Origin: Patiria miniata
Lineage: Eukaryota > Echinodermata > Asteroidea > Valvatida > Asterinidae
Reading direction: 5' to 3'
Length of the DNA stretch: 64,000 nucleotides
Assembly: GCF_015706575.1 (NCBI RefSeq)
Contig: NW_024037076.1
Span: forward strand, 14,264,898-14,328,897
The translations under genes were made by a program, and so were the position numbers. Positions 44,701-59,700 of this stretch are shown here, piece by piece. Position 1 is the first letter of the stretch, and each line of letters opens with the position of its first letter. A model generated the notes under the pieces. That model was not told where the DNA came from and did not search any database. It was given only the letters and a program-made list of their open reading frames with translations.

Positions 44701-47700
44701 ACTAAACCAAATTTGCTTAAAAGTTCACACGAGGAGCCTAGAGGCCAGAATTGAATTTTCTGAAGAGTTCAACTCATTACATTCAGTATCCAGTGAGAAA
44801 AGACAACTTTTTGATTTTTTACAAAATGCACCCAAAACTTCAACGTTTTCCATAGCCGGCATCATCGAAAAAGTCAGTTTTTCACCCAAAAATCAAAGTT
44901 GACGAAAATTGCTCAAAAGTTCACACGAGGTGCCTAGAGGCCAGAATTGAATTTTCTGAAGAGTTCAACTCATTACATTCAGTATCCAGTGAGAAAAGAC
45001 AACTTTTTCATTTTTTACAAAATGCCCCCAAAACTTCAACGTTTTCCATAGCCGGCATCATCGAAAAAGTCAGTTTTTCACCCAAAAATCAAAGTTGACG
45101 AATATTGCTCAAAAGTTCACACAAGGTGCCTAGAGGCCAGAATTGAATTTTCTGAAGAGTTCAACTCATTACATTCAGTATCCAGTGAGAAAAGACAACT
45201 TTTTGATTTTTTACAAAATGCCCTCAAAACTTCAACGTTTTCCATAGCCGGCATCATCGAAAAAGACACTTTTTCACCCAAAAATCAAAGTTGACGAAAA
45301 TTGCTCAAAAGTTCACACGAGGTGCCTAGAGGCCAGAATTGAATTTTCTGAAGAGTTCAACTCATTACATTCAGTATCCAGTGAGAAAAGACAACTTTTT
45401 GATTTTTTACAAAATGCCCCCAAAACTTCAACGTTTTCCATAGCCGGCATCATCGAAAAAGTCAGTTTTTCACCCAAAAATCAAAGTTAACGTAAATTGC
45501 TCAAAAGTTCACACTAGGTGCCTAGAGGCCAGAGTTGAATCCCCTGATGAGTTCAACTCATTACATTCAGTATCCAGTGAGAAAAGACAACTTTTTGATT
45601 TTTTACAAAATGCCCTCAAAACTTCAACGTTTTCCATAGCCGGCATCATCGAAAAAGACAGTTTTTCACCCAAAAATCAAAGTTGACGAAAATTGCTCAA
45701 AAGTTCACACAAGGTGCCTAGAGGCCAGAATTGAATTTTCTGAAGAGTTCAACTCATTACATTCAGTATCCAGTGAGAAAAGACAACTTTTTGATTTTTT
45801 ACAAAATGCCCCAAAACTTCAAGTTTTCCATAGCCGGCATCATCGAAAAAGTCAGTTTTTCACCCAAAAATCAAAGTTAACGTAAATTGCTCAAAAGTTC
45901 ACACTAGGTGCCTAGAGGCCAGAGTTGAATCCCCTGAAGAGTTCAACTCATTACATTCAGTATCCAGTGAGAAAAGACAACTTTTTGATTTTTTACAAAA
46001 TGCCCCCAAAACTTCAACGTTTTCCATAGCCGGCATCATCGAAAAAGTCAGTTTTTGACCCAAAAATCGAAAGTGACCAAATTTGCTCAAAAGATCACAC
46101 GAGGTGCCTATAAGCCAGAGTTGAATTCCCTGAGGAGTTCAACTCATTACATTCAGTATCCAGTGAGAAAAGACAACTTTTTCATTTTTTACAAAATACC
46201 CTCAAAACTTCAACGTTTTCCATAGCCGGCATCATCGAAAAAGTCAGTTTTTCACCCAAAAATCAAAGTTAACGTAAATTGCTCAAAAGTTCACACTAGG
46301 TGCATAGAGGCCAGAGTTGAATCCCCTGATGAGTTCAACTCATTACATTCAGTATCCAGTGAGAAAAGACAACTTTTTGATTTTTTACAAAATGCCCTCA
46401 AAACTTCAACGTTTTCCATAGCCGGCATCATCGAAAAAGTCAGTTTTTCACCCAAAAATCGAAAGTGACCAAACTTGCTCAAAAGTTCACACGAGGTGCC
46501 TAGAGGCCAGAATTGAATTTTCTGAAGAGTTCAACTCATTACATTCAGTATCCAGTGAGAAAAGACAACTTTTTCATTTTTTACAAAATGCCCCCAAAAC
46601 TTCAACGTTTTCCATAGCCGGCATCATCGAAAAAGACAGTTTTTCACCCAAAAATCAAAGTTGACGAAAATTGCTCAAAAGTTCACACGAGGTGCCTAGA
46701 GGCCAGAATTGAATTTTCTGAAGAGTTCAACTCATTACATTCAGTATCCAGTGAGAAAAGACAACTTTTTGATTTTTTACAAAATGCCCCCAAAACTTCA
46801 ACGTTTTCCATAGCCGGCATCATCGAAAAAGTCAGTTTTTCACCCAAAAATCGAAAGTGACCAAATTTGCTCAAAAGATCACACGAGGTGCCTATAAGCC
46901 AGAGTTGAATTCCCTGAGGAGTTCAACTCATTACATTCAGTATCCAGTGAGAAAAGACAACTTTTTCATTTTTTACAAAATACCCTCCAAAACTTCAACG
47001 TTTTCCATAGCCGGCATCATCGAAAAAGTCAGTTTTTCACCCAAAAATCAAAGTTGACGAAAATTGCTCAAAAGTTCACACGAGGTGCCTAGAGGCCAGA
47101 ATTGAATTTTCTGAAGAGTTCAACTCATTACATTCAGTATCCAGTGAGAAAAGACAACTTTTTGATTTTTTACAAAATGCCCCCAAAACTTCAACGTTTT
47201 CCATAGCCGGCATCATCGAAAAAGTCAGTTTTTCACCCAAAAATCAAAGTTGACGAAAATTGCTAAAAGTTCACACGAGGTGCCTAGAGGCCAGAATTGA
47301 ATTTTCTGAAGAGTTCAACTCATTACATTCAGTATCCAGTGAGAAAAGACAACTTTTTGATTTTTTACAAAATGCCCCCAAAACTTCAACGTTTTCCATA
47401 GCCGGCATCATCGAAAAAGTCAGTTTTTCACCCAAAAATCAAAGTTAACGTAAATTGCTCAAAAGTTCACACTAGGTGCATAGAGGCCAGAGTTGAATCC
47501 CCTGATGAGTTCAACTCATTACATTCAGTATCCAGTGAGAAAAGACAACTTTTTGATTTTTTACAAAATGCCCTCAAAACTTCAACGTTTTCCATAGCCG
47601 GCATCATCGAAAAAGTCAGTTTTTCACCCAAAAATCGAAAGTGACCAAACTTGCTCAAAAGTTCACACGAGGTGCCTAGAGGCCAGAATTGAATTTTCTG

Positions 47701-50700
47701 AAGAGTTCAACTCATTACATTCAGTATCCAGTGAGAAAAGACAACTTTTTCATTTTTTACAAAATGCCCCAAAACTTCAACGTTTTCCATAGCCGGCATC
47801 ATCGAAAAAGACAGTTTTTCACCCAAAAATCAAAGTTGACGAAAATTGCTCAAAAGTTCACACGAGGTGCCTAGAGGCCAGAATTGAATTTTCTGAAGAG
47901 TTCAACTCATTACATTCAGTATCCAGTGAGAAAAGACAACTTTTTGATTTTTTACAAAATGCCCCCAAAACTTCAACGTTTTCCATAGCCGGCATCATCG
48001 AAAAAGTCAGTTTTTCACCCAAAAATCAAAGTTAACGTAAATTGATCAAAAGTTCACACTAGGTGCCTAGAGGCCAGAGTTGAATCCCCTGAAGAGTTCA
48101 ACTCATTACATTCAGAATCCAGTGAGAAAAGACAACTTTTTGATTTTTTACAAAATGCCCCCAAAACTTCAACGTTTTCCATAGCCGGCATCATCGAAAA
48201 AGTCAGTTTTTCACCCAAAAATCGAAAGTGACCAAATTTGCTCAAAAGATCACACGAGGTGCCTATAAGCCAGAGTTGAATTCCCTGAGGAGTTCAACTC
48301 ATTACATTCAGTATCCAGTGAGAAAAGACAACTTTTTCATTTTTTACAAAATACCCTCAAAACTTCAACGTTTTCCATAGCCGGCATCATCGAAAAAGTC
48401 AGTTTTTCACCCAAAAATCAAAGTTGACGAAAATTGCTCAAAAGTTCACACGAGGTGCCTAGAGGCCAGAATTGAATTTTCTGAAGAGTTCAACTCATTA
48501 CATTCAGTATCCAGTGAGAAAAGACAACTTTTTGATTTTTTACAAAATGCCCCCAAAACTTCAACGTTTTCCATAGCCGGCATCATCGAAAAAGACAGTT
48601 TTTCACCCAAAAATCAAAGTTGACGAAAATTGCCTAAAAGTTCACACGAGGTGCCTAGAGGCCAGAATTGAATTTTCTGAAGAGTTCAACTCATTACATT
48701 CAGTATCCAGTGAGAAAAGACAACTTTTTGATTTTTTACAAAATGCCCCAAAAACTTCAACGTTTTCCATAGCCGGCATCATCGAAAAAGTCAGTTTTTC
48801 AACCAAAAATCGAAAGTGACCAAATTTGCTCAAAAGTTCACACGAGGTGCCTAGAGGCCAGAGTTGAATTCCCTGAAGAGTTCAACTCATTACATTCAGT
48901 ATCCAGTGAGAAAAGACAACTTTTTCATTTTTTACAAAATGCCCTCAAAACTTCAACGTTTTCCATAGCCGGCATCATCGAAAAAGTCAGTTTTCCACCC
49001 AAAAATCAAAGTTGACGAAAATTGCTCAAAAGTTCACACGAGGTGCCTAGAGGCCAGAATTGAATTTTCTGAAGAGTTCAACTCATTACAATCAGTATCC
49101 AGTGAGAAAAGACAACATTTTGATTTTTTACAAAATGCCCCCAAAACTTCAACGTTTTCCATAGCCGGCATCATCGAAAAAGTCAGTTTTCCACCCAAAA
49201 ATCAAAGTTGACGAAAATTGCTCAAAAGTTCACACAAGGTGCCTAGAGGCCAGAATTGAATTTTCTGAAGAGTTCAACTCATTACATTCAGTATCCAGTG
49301 AGAAAAGACAACTTTTTGATTTTTTACAAAATGTCCCCAAAACTTCAACGTTTTCCATAGCCGGCATCATCGAAAAAGTCAGTTTTTCACCCAAAAATCA
49401 AAGTTGACGAAAATTGCTCAAAAGTTCACACGAGGTGCCTAGAGGCCAGAATTGAATTTTCTGAAGAGTTCAACTCATTACATTCAGTATCCAGTGAGAA
49501 AAGACAACTTTTTGATTTTTTACAAAATGCCCCCAAAACTTCAATGTTTTCCATAGCCGGCATCATCGAAAAAGTCAGTTTTTCACCCAAAAATCAAAGT
49601 TGACGAATATTGCTCAAAAGTTCACACGAGGTGCCTAGAGGCCAGAATTGAATTTTCTGAAGAGTTCAACTCATTACATTCAGTATCCAGTGAGAAAAGA
49701 CAACTTTTTGATTTTTTACAAAATGCCCCCAAAACTTCAACGTTTTCCATAGCCGGCATCATCGAAAAAGTCAGTTTTTCACCCAAAAATCAAAGTTGAC
49801 GAAAATTGCTCAAAAGTTCACACGAGGTGCCTAGAGGCCAGAATTGAATTTTCTGAAGAGTTCAACTCATTACATTCAGTATCCAGTGAGAAAAGACAAC
49901 TTTTTCATTTTTTACAAAATGCCCCCAAAACTTCAACGTTTTCCATAGCCGGCATCATCGAAAAAGTCAGTTTTTCACCCAAAAATCAAAGTTGACGAAA
50001 ATTGCTCAAAAGTTCACACAAGGTGCCTAGAGGCCAGAATTGAATTTTCTGAAGAGTTCAACTCATTACATTCAGTATCCAGTGAGAAAAGACAACTTTT
50101 TGATTTTTTACAAAATGCCCCCAAAACTTCAAAGTTTTCCATAGCCGGCATCATCGAAAAAGTCAGTTTTTCACCCAAAAATCGAAAGTGACCAAATTTG
50201 CTCAAAAGATCACACGAGGTGCCTATAAGCCAGAGTTGAATTCCCTGAGGAGTTCAACTCATTACATTCAGTATCCAGTGAGAAAAGACAACTTTTTCAT
50301 TTTTTACAAAATACCCTCAAAACTTCAACGTTTTCCATAGCCGGCATCATCGAAAAAGTCAGTTTTTCACCCAAAAATCAAAGTGACGAAAATTGCTCAA
50401 AAGTTCACACGAGGTGCCTAGAGGCCAGAATTGAATTTTCTGAAGAGTTCAACTCATTACATTCAGTATCCAGTGAGAAAAGACAACTTTTTGATTTTTT
50501 ACAAAATGCCCCAAAACTTCAACGTTTTCCATAGCCGGCATCATCGAAAAAGACAGTTTTTCACCCAAAAATCAAAGTTGACGAAAATTGCCTAAAAGTT
50601 CACACGAGGTGCCTAGAGGCCAGAATTGAATTTTCTGAAGAGTTCAACTCATTACATTCAGTATCCAGTGAGAAAAGACAACTTTTTGATTTTTTACAAA

Positions 50701-53700
50701 ATGCCCCAAAAACTTCAACGTTTTCCATAGCCGGCATCATCGAAAAAGTCAGTTTTTCACCCAAAAATCGAAAGTGACCAAATTTGCTCAAAAGATCACA
50801 CGAGGTGCCTATAGGCCAGAGTTGAATTCCCTGAAGAGTTCAACTCATTACATTCAGTATCCAGTGAGAAAAGACAACTTTTTCATTTTTTACAAAATGC
50901 CCTCAAAACTTCAACGTTTTCCATAGCCGGCATCATCGAAAAAGTCAGTTTTTCACCCAAAAATCAAAGTTGACGAAAATTGCTCAAAAGTTCACACGAG
51001 GTGCCTAGAGGCCAGAATTGAATTTTCTGAAGAGTTCAACTCATTACATTCAGTATCCAGTGAGAAAAGACAACTTTTGATTTTTTACAAAATGCCCCCA
51101 AAACTTCAACGTTTTCCATAGCCGGCATCATCGAAAAAGTCAGTTTTCCACCCAAAAATCAAAGTTGACGAAAATTGCTCAAAAGTTCACACAAGGTGCC
51201 TAGAGGCCAGAATTGAATTTCTGAAGAGTTCAACTCATTACATTCAGTATCCAGTGAGAAAAGACAACTTTTTGATTTTTTACAAAATGTCCGCAAAACT
51301 TCAACGTTTTCCATAGCCGGCATCATCGAAAAAGTCAGTTTTTCACCCAAAAATCAAAGTTGACGAAAATTGCTCAAAAGTTCACACGAGGTGCCTAGAG
51401 GCCAGAATTGAATTTTCTGAAGAGTTCAACTCATTACATTCAGTATCCAGTGAGAAAAGACAACTTTTTCATTTTTTACAAAATGCCCCCAAAACTTCAA
51501 TGTTTTCCATAGCCGGCATCATCGAAAAAGTCAGTTTTTCACCCAAAAATCAAAGTTGACGAATATTGCTCAAAAGTTCACACGAGGTGCCTAGAGGCCA
51601 GAATTGAATTTTCTGAAGAGTTCAACTCATTACATTCAGTATCCAGTGAGAAAAGACAACTTTTTGATTTTTTACAAAATGCCCCCAAAACTTCAACGTT
51701 TTCCATAGCCGGCATCATCGAAAAAGACAGTTTTTCACCCAAAAATCAAAGTTGACGAAAATTGCTCAAAAGTTCACACGAGGTGCCTAGAGGCCAGAAT
51801 TGAATTTTCTGAAGAGTTCAACTCATTACATTCAGAAAACAGTGAGAAAAGACAACTTTTTGATTTTTTACAAAATGCCCCCAAAACTTCAACGTTTTCC
51901 ATAGCCGGCATCATCGAAAAAGTCAGTTTTTCACCCAAAAATCAAAGTTGACGAAAATTGCTCAAAAGTTCACACAAGGTGCCTAGAGGCCAGAATTGAA
52001 TTTTCTGAAGAGTTCAACTCATTACATTCAGTATCCAGTGAGAAAAGACAACTTTTTGATTTTTTACAAAATGCCCCCAAAACTTCAAAGTTTTCCATAG
52101 CCGGCATCATCGAAAAAGTCAGTTTTTCACCCAAAAATCAAAGTTAACGTAAATTGATCAAAAGTTCACACTAGGTGCCTAGAGGCCAGAGTTGAATCCC
52201 TGAAGAGTTCAACTCATTACATTCAGTATCCAGTGAGAAAAGACAACTTTTTGATTTTTTACAAAATGCCCCCAAAACTTCAACGTTTTCCATAGCCGGC
52301 ATCATCGAAAAAGTCAGTTTTTCACCCAAAAATCGAAAGTGACCAAATTTGCTCAAAAGTTCACACGAGGTGCCTAGAAGCCAGAGTTGAATTCCCTGAA
52401 GAGTTCAACTCATTACATTCAGTATCCAGTGAGAAAAGACAACTTTTTGATTTTTTACAAAATACCCTCAAAACTTCAACGTTTTCCATAGCCGGCATCA
52501 TCGAAAAAGTCAGTTTTTCACCCAAAAATCAAAGTTGACGAAAATTGCTCAAAAGTTCACACGAGGTGCCTAGAGGCCAGAATTGAATTTTCTGAAGAGT
52601 TCAACTCATTACATTCAGTATCCAGTGAGAAAAGACAACTTTTTGATTTTTTACAAAATGCCCCAAAAACTTCAACGTTTTCCATAGCCGGCATCATCGA
52701 AAAAGTCAGTTTTTCACCCAAAAATCGAAAGTGACCAAACTTGCTCAAAAGTTCACACAAGGTGCCTAGAGGCCAGAATTGAATTTTCTGAAGAGTTCAA
52801 CTCATTACATTCAGTATCCAGTGAGAAAAGACAACTTTTTCATTTTTTACAAAATGCCCCCAAAACTTCAACGTTTTCCATAGCCGGCATCATCGAAAAA
52901 GACAGTTTTTCACCCAAAAAATCAAAGTTGACGAAAATTGCTCAAAAGTTCACACGAGGTGCCTAGAGGCCAGAATTGAATTTTCTGAAGAGTTCAACTC
53001 ATTACATTCAGTATCCAGTGAGAAAAGACAACTTTTTGATTTTTTACAAAATGCCCCCAAAACTTCAACGTTTTCCATAGCCGGCATCATCGAAAAAGTC
53101 AGTTTTTCACCCAAAAATCAAAGTTGACGAAAATTGCTCAAAAGTTCACACAAGGTGCCTAGAGGCCAGAATTGAATTTTCTGAAGAGTTCAACTCATTA
53201 CATTCAGTATCCAGTGAGAAAAGACAACTTTTTGATTTTTTACAAAATGCCCCCAAAACTTCAACGTTTTCCATAGCCGGCATCATCGAAAAAGTCAGTT
53301 TTTCACCCAAAAATCAAAGTTGACGTAAATTGCTCAAAAGTTCACACGAGGTGCCTAGAGGCCAGAATTGAATCCCTGAAGAGTTCAACTCATTACATTC
53401 AGTATCCAGTGAGAAAAGACAACTTTTTGATTTTTTACAAAATGCCCCCAAAACTTCAACGTTTTCCATAGCCGGCATCATCGAAAAAGTCAGTTTTTCA
53501 CCCAAAAATCGAAAGTGACCAAATTTGCTCAAAAGATCACACGAGGTGCCTATAAGCCAGAGTTGAATTCCCTGAGGAGTTCAACTCATTACATTCAGTA
53601 TCCAGTGAGAAAAGACAACTTTTTCATTTTTTACAAAATACCCTCAAAACTTCAACGTTTTCCATAGCCGGCATCATCGAAAAAGTCAGTTTTTCACCCA

Positions 53701-56700
53701 AAAATCAAAGTTGACGAAAATTGCTCAAAAGTTCACACGAGGTGCCTAGAGGCCAGAATTGAATTTTCTGAAGAGTTCAACTCATTACATTCAGTATCCA
53801 GTGAGAAAAGACAACTTTTTGATTTTTTACAAAATGCCCCAAAACTTCAACGTTTTCCATAGCCGGCATCATCGAAAAAGTCAGTTTTTCACCCAAAAAT
53901 CAAAGTTGACGAAAATTGCTCAAAAGTTCACACGAGGTGCCTAGAGGCCAGAATTGAATTTCTGAAGAGTTCAACTCATTACATTCAGTATCCAGTGAGA
54001 AAAGACAACTTTTTCATTTTTACAAAATGCCCCCAAAACTTCAACGTTTTCCATAGCCGGCATCATCGAAAAAGTCAGTTTTTCACCCAAAAATCAAAGT
54101 TGACGAAATTGCTCAAAAGTTCACACGAGGTGCCTAGAGGCCAGAATTGAATTTTCTGAAGAGTTCAACTCATTACATTCAGTATCCAGTGAGAAAAGAC
54201 AACTTTTTGATTTTTTACAAAATGCCCCAAAACTTCAACGTTTTCCATAGCCGGCATCATCGAAAAAATCAGTTTTTCACCCAAAAATCAAAGTTGACGA
54301 AAATTGCTCAAAAGTTCACACGAGGTGCCTAGAGGCCAGAATTGAATTTTCTGAAGAGTTCAACTCATTACATTCAGTATCCAGTGAGAAAAGACAACTT
54401 TTTGATTTTTTACAAAATGCCCCCAAAACTTCAACGTTTTCCATAGCCGGCATCATCGAAAAAGTCAGTTTTTCACCCAAAAATCAAAGTTGACGAAAAT
54501 TGCTCAAAAGTTCACACGAGGTGCCTAGAGGCCAGAATTGAATTTTCTGAAGAGTTCAACTCATTACATTCAGTATCCAGTGAGAAAAGACAACTTTTTG
54601 ATTTTTTACAAAATGCCCCCAAAACTTCAAGTTTTCCATAGCCGGCATCATCGAAAAAGTCAGTTTTTCACCCAAAAATCAAAGTTAACGTAAATTGATC
54701 AAAAGTTCACACGAGGTGCCTAGAGGCCAGAATTGAATCCCTGAAGAGTTCAACTCATTACATTCAGTATCCAGTGAGAAAAGACAACTTTTTGATTTTT
54801 TACAAAATGCCCCCAAAACTTCAACGTTTTCCATAGCCGGCATCATCGAAAAAGTCAGTTTTTCACCAAAAATCGAAAGTGACCAAATTTGCTCAAAAGT
54901 TCACACGAGGTGCCTAGAGGCCAGAGTTGAATTCCCTGAAGAGTTCAACTCATTACATTCAGTATCCAGTGAGAAAAGACAACTTTTTCATTTTTTACAA
55001 AATGCCCTCAAAACTTCAACGTTTTCCATAGCCGGCATCATCGAAAAAGTCAGTTTTTCACCCAAAAATCAAAGTTGACGAAAATTGCTCAAAAGTTCAC
55101 ACGAGGTGCCTAGAGGCCAGAATTGAATTTTCTGAAGAGTTCAACTCATTACATTCAGTATCCAGTGAGAAAAGACAACTTTTTGATTTTTTACAAAATG
55201 CCCCAAAAACTTCAACGTTTTCCATAGCCGGCATCATCGAAAAAGTCAGTTTTTCACCCAAAAATCAAAGTGACCAAACTTGATCAAAAGTTCACACAAG
55301 GTGCCTAGAGGCCAGAATTGAATTTTCTGAAGAGTTCAACTCATTACATTCAGTATCCAGTGAGAAAAGACAACTTTTTCATTTTTACAAAATGCCCCAA
55401 AACTTCAACGTTTTCCATAGCCGGCATCATCGAAAAAGTCAGTTTTTCACCCAAAATCAAAGTGACGAAAATTTGCTCAAAAGTTCACACGAGGTGCCTA
55501 GAGGCCAGAATTGAATTTTCTGAAGAGTTCAACTCATTACATTCAGTATCCAGTGAGAAAAGACAACTTTTTGATTTTTTACAAAATGCCCCAAAACTTC
55601 AACGTTTTCCATAGCCGGCATCATCGAAAAAATCAGTTTTTCACCCAAAAATCAAAGTTGACGAAAATTGCTCAAAAGTTCACACGAGGTGCCTAGAGGC
55701 CAGAATTGAATTTCTGAAGAGTTCAACTCATTACATTCAGTATCCAGTGAGAAAAGACAAAACTTTGATTTTTTACAAAATGCCCCAAAACTTCAACGTT
55801 TTCCATAGCCGGCATCATCGAAAAAGTCAGTTTTTCACCCAAAAATCAACGTTAACGTAAATTGCTCAAAAGTTCACACTAGGTGCCTAGAGGCCAGAGT
55901 TGAATCCCCTGAAGAGTTCAACTCATTACATTCAGTATCCAGTGAGAAAAGACAACTTTTTGATTTTTTACAAAATGCCCCCAAAACTTCAACGTTTTCC
56001 ATAGCCGGCATCATCGAAAAAGTCAGTTTTTCACCCAAAAATCGAAAGTGACCAAATTTGCTCAAAAGATCACACACGAGGTGCCTAGAGGCCAGAGTGA
56101 ATTTCCTGAGGAGTTCAACTCATTACATTCAGTATCCAGTGAGAAAAGACAACTTTTTGATTTTTTACAAAATACCCTCAAAACTTCAACGTTTTCCATA
56201 GCCGGCATCATCGAAAAAGTCAGTAGTTTTCACCCAAAAATCAAAGTTGACGAAAATTGCTCAAAAGTTCACACGAGGTGCCTAGAGGCCAGAATTGAAT
56301 TTTCTGAAGAGTTCAACTCATTACATTCAGTATCCAGTGAGAAAAGACAACTTTTTGATTTTTTACAAAATGCCCCCAAAACTTCAACGTTTTCCATAGC
56401 CGGCATCATCGAAAAAGTCAGTTTTTCACCCAAAATCAAAGTTGACGAAATTGTTGCTAAAAGTTCACACGAGGTGCCTAGAGGCCAGAATTGAATTTTC
56501 TGAAGAGTTCAACTCATTACATTCAGTATCCAGTGAGAAAAGACAACTTTTTGATTTTTTACAAAATGCCCCCAAAACTTCAACGTTTTCCATAGCCGGC
56601 ATCATCGAAAAAGTCAGTTTTTCACCCAAAAATCAAAGTGACGAAAATTGCTCAAAAGTTCACACTAGGTGCCTAGAGGCCAGAATTGAATTTTCTGAAG

Positions 56701-59700
56701 AGTTCAACTCATTACATTCAGTATCCAGTGAGAAAAGACAACTTTTTGATTTTTTACAAAATGCCCCCAAAACTTCAACGTTTTCCATAGCCGGCATCAT
56801 CGAAAAAGTCAGTTTTTCACCCAAAAATCAACGTTGACGAAAATTGCTCAAAAGTTCACACGAGGTGCCTAGAGGCCAGAATTGAATCCCCTGAAGAGTT
56901 CAACTCATTACATTCAGTATCCAGTGAGAAAAGACAACTTTTGATTTTTTACAAAATGCCCCAAAACTTCAACGTTTTCCATAGCCGGCATCATCGAAAA
57001 AGTCAGTTTTTCACCCAAAAATCAAAGTGAACAAATTTGCTCAAAAGTTCACACGAGGTGCCTATAAGCCAGAGTTGAATTCCCTGAGAGTTCAACTCAT
57101 TACATTCAGTATCCAGTGAGAAAGACAACTTTTTGATTTTTTACAAAATACCTCAAACTTCAACGTTTTCCATAGCCGGCATCATCGAAAAAGTCAGTTT
57201 TCACACCCAAAAATCAAAGTGACGAAATTTGCTCAAAAGTTCACACGAGGTGCCTAGAGGCCAGAATTGAATTTTCTGAAGAGTTCAACTCATTACATTC
57301 AGTATCCAGTGAGAAAAGACAACTTTTGATTTTTTACAAAATGTCCGCAAAACTTCAACGTTTTCCATAGCCGGCATCATCGAAAAAGTCAGTTTTTCAC
57401 CCAAAAATCAAAGTTGACGAAAATTGCTCAAAAGTTCACACGAGGTGCCTAGAGGCCAGAATTGAATTTTCTGAAGAGTTCAACTCATTACATTCAGTAT
57501 CCAGTGAGAAAAGACAACTTTTTGATTTTTTACAAAATGCCCCCAAAACTTCAACGTTTTCCATAGCCGGCATCATCGAAAAAGTCAGTTTTTCACCAAA
57601 AATCAAAGTTGACGAATATTGCTCAAAAGTTCACACGAGGTGCCTAGAGGCCAGAATTGAATTTTCTGAAGAGTTCAACTCATTACATTCAGTATCCAGT
57701 GAGAAAAGACAACTTTTTGATTTTTTACAAAATGCCCCCAAAACTTCAACGTTTCCATAGCCGGCATCATCGAAAAAAGTCAGTTTTTCACCCAAAAATC
57801 AAAGTTGACGAAATTGCTCAAAAGTTCACACACGAGGTGCCTAGAGGCCAGAATTGAATTTTCTGAAGAGTTCAACTCATTACATTCAGTATCCAGTGAG
57901 AAAAGACAACTTTTTGATTTTTTACAAAATGCCCCCAAAACTTCAACGTTTTCCATAGCCGGCATCATCGAAAAAGTCAGTTTTTCACCCAAAAATCAAA
58001 GTTGACGAAAATTGCTCAAAAGTTCACACAAGGTGCCTAGAGGCCAGAATTGAATTTTCTGAAGAGTTCAACTCATTACATTCAGTATCCAGTGAGAAAA
58101 GACAACTTTTTGATTTTTTACAAAATGCCCCCAAAACTTCAACGTTTTCCATAGCCGGCATCATCGAAAAAGTCAGTTTTTCACCCAAAAATCAAAGTTA
58201 ACGTAAATTGCTCAAAAGTTCACACTAGGTGCCTAGAGGCCAGATTGAATTCCCTGAAGAGTTCAACTCATTACATTCAGTATCCAGTGAGAAAAGACAA
58301 CTTTTTGATTTTTTACAAAATGCCCCCAAAACTTCAACGTTTTCCATAGCCGGCATCATCGAAAAAGTCAGTTTTTCACCCCAAAATCGAAAGTGACCAA
58401 ATTGCTCAAAAGTTCACACGAGGTGCCTATAAGCCAGAGTTGAATTCCCTGAAGAGTTCAACTCATTACATTCAGTATCCAGTGAGAAAAGACAACTTTT
58501 TGATTTTTTACAAAATGCCCCCAAAACTTCAACGTTTTCCATAGCCCCGGCATCATCGAAAAAGTCAGTTTTTCACCCAAAAATCAAAGTTGACGAAAAT
58601 TGCTCAAAAGTTCACACGAGGTGCCTAGAGGCCAGAATTGAATTTTCTGAAGAGTTCAACTCATTACATTCAGTATCCAGTGAGAAAAGACAACTTTTTG
58701 ATTTTTTACAAAATGCCCCCAAACTTCAACGTTTTCCATAGCCGGCATCATCGAAAAAGTCAGTTTTTCACCCAAAAATCGAAAGTTGACCAAACTTGCT
58801 CAAAAGTTCACACAAGGTGCCTAGAGGCCAGAATTGAATTTTCTGAAGAGTTCAACTCATTACATTCAGTATCCAGTGAGAAAAGACAACTTTTTGATTT
58901 TTTACAAAATGTCCCAAAACTTCAACGTTTCCATAGCCGGCATCATCGAAAAAGACAGTTTTTCACCCAAAAATCAAAGTTGACGAAAATTGCTCAAAAG
59001 TTCACACGAGGTGCCTAGAGGCCAGAATTGAATTTTCTGAAGAGTTCAACTCATTACATTCAGTATCCAGTGAGAAAAGACAACTTTTTGATTTTTACAA
59101 AATGCCCCCAAAACTTCAATGTTTTCCATAGCCGGCATCATCGAAAAAGTCAGTTTTTCACCCAAAAATCAAAGTTGACGAAAATTGCTCAAAAGTTCAC
59201 ACGAGGTGCCTAGAGGCCAGAATTGAATTTCTGAAGAGTTCAACTCATTACATTCAGTATCCAGTGAGAAAAGACAACTTTTTGATTTTTTACAAAATGC
59301 CCCCAAAACTTCAACGTTTTCCATAGCCGGCATCATCGAAAAAATCAGTTTTTCACCCAAAAATCAAAGTTGACGAAATTGCTCAAAAGTTCACACGAGG
59401 TGCTAGAGGCCAGAATTGAATTTTCTGAAGAGTTCAACTCATTACATTCAGTATCCAGTGAGAAAAGACAACTTTTTGATTTTTTACAAAATGCCCCCAA
59501 AAACTTCAACGTTTCCACAGCCGGCATCATCGAAAAAGTCAGTTTTTCACCCAAAAATCAAAGTTAACGTAAATTGCTCAAAAGTTCACACTAGGTGCCT
59601 AGAGGCCAGAGTTGAATCCCTGATGAGTTCAACTCATTACATTCAGTATCCAGTGAGAAAAGACAACTTTTTGATTTTTTACAAAATGCCCCCAAAACTT

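Noticed and set aside
56048-56837. Frames of 148 and 131 residues in array B
   Set aside because: Same cause as above: single-base losses between adjacent monomers join repeated peptide segments. These are repeat by-products, not genes.
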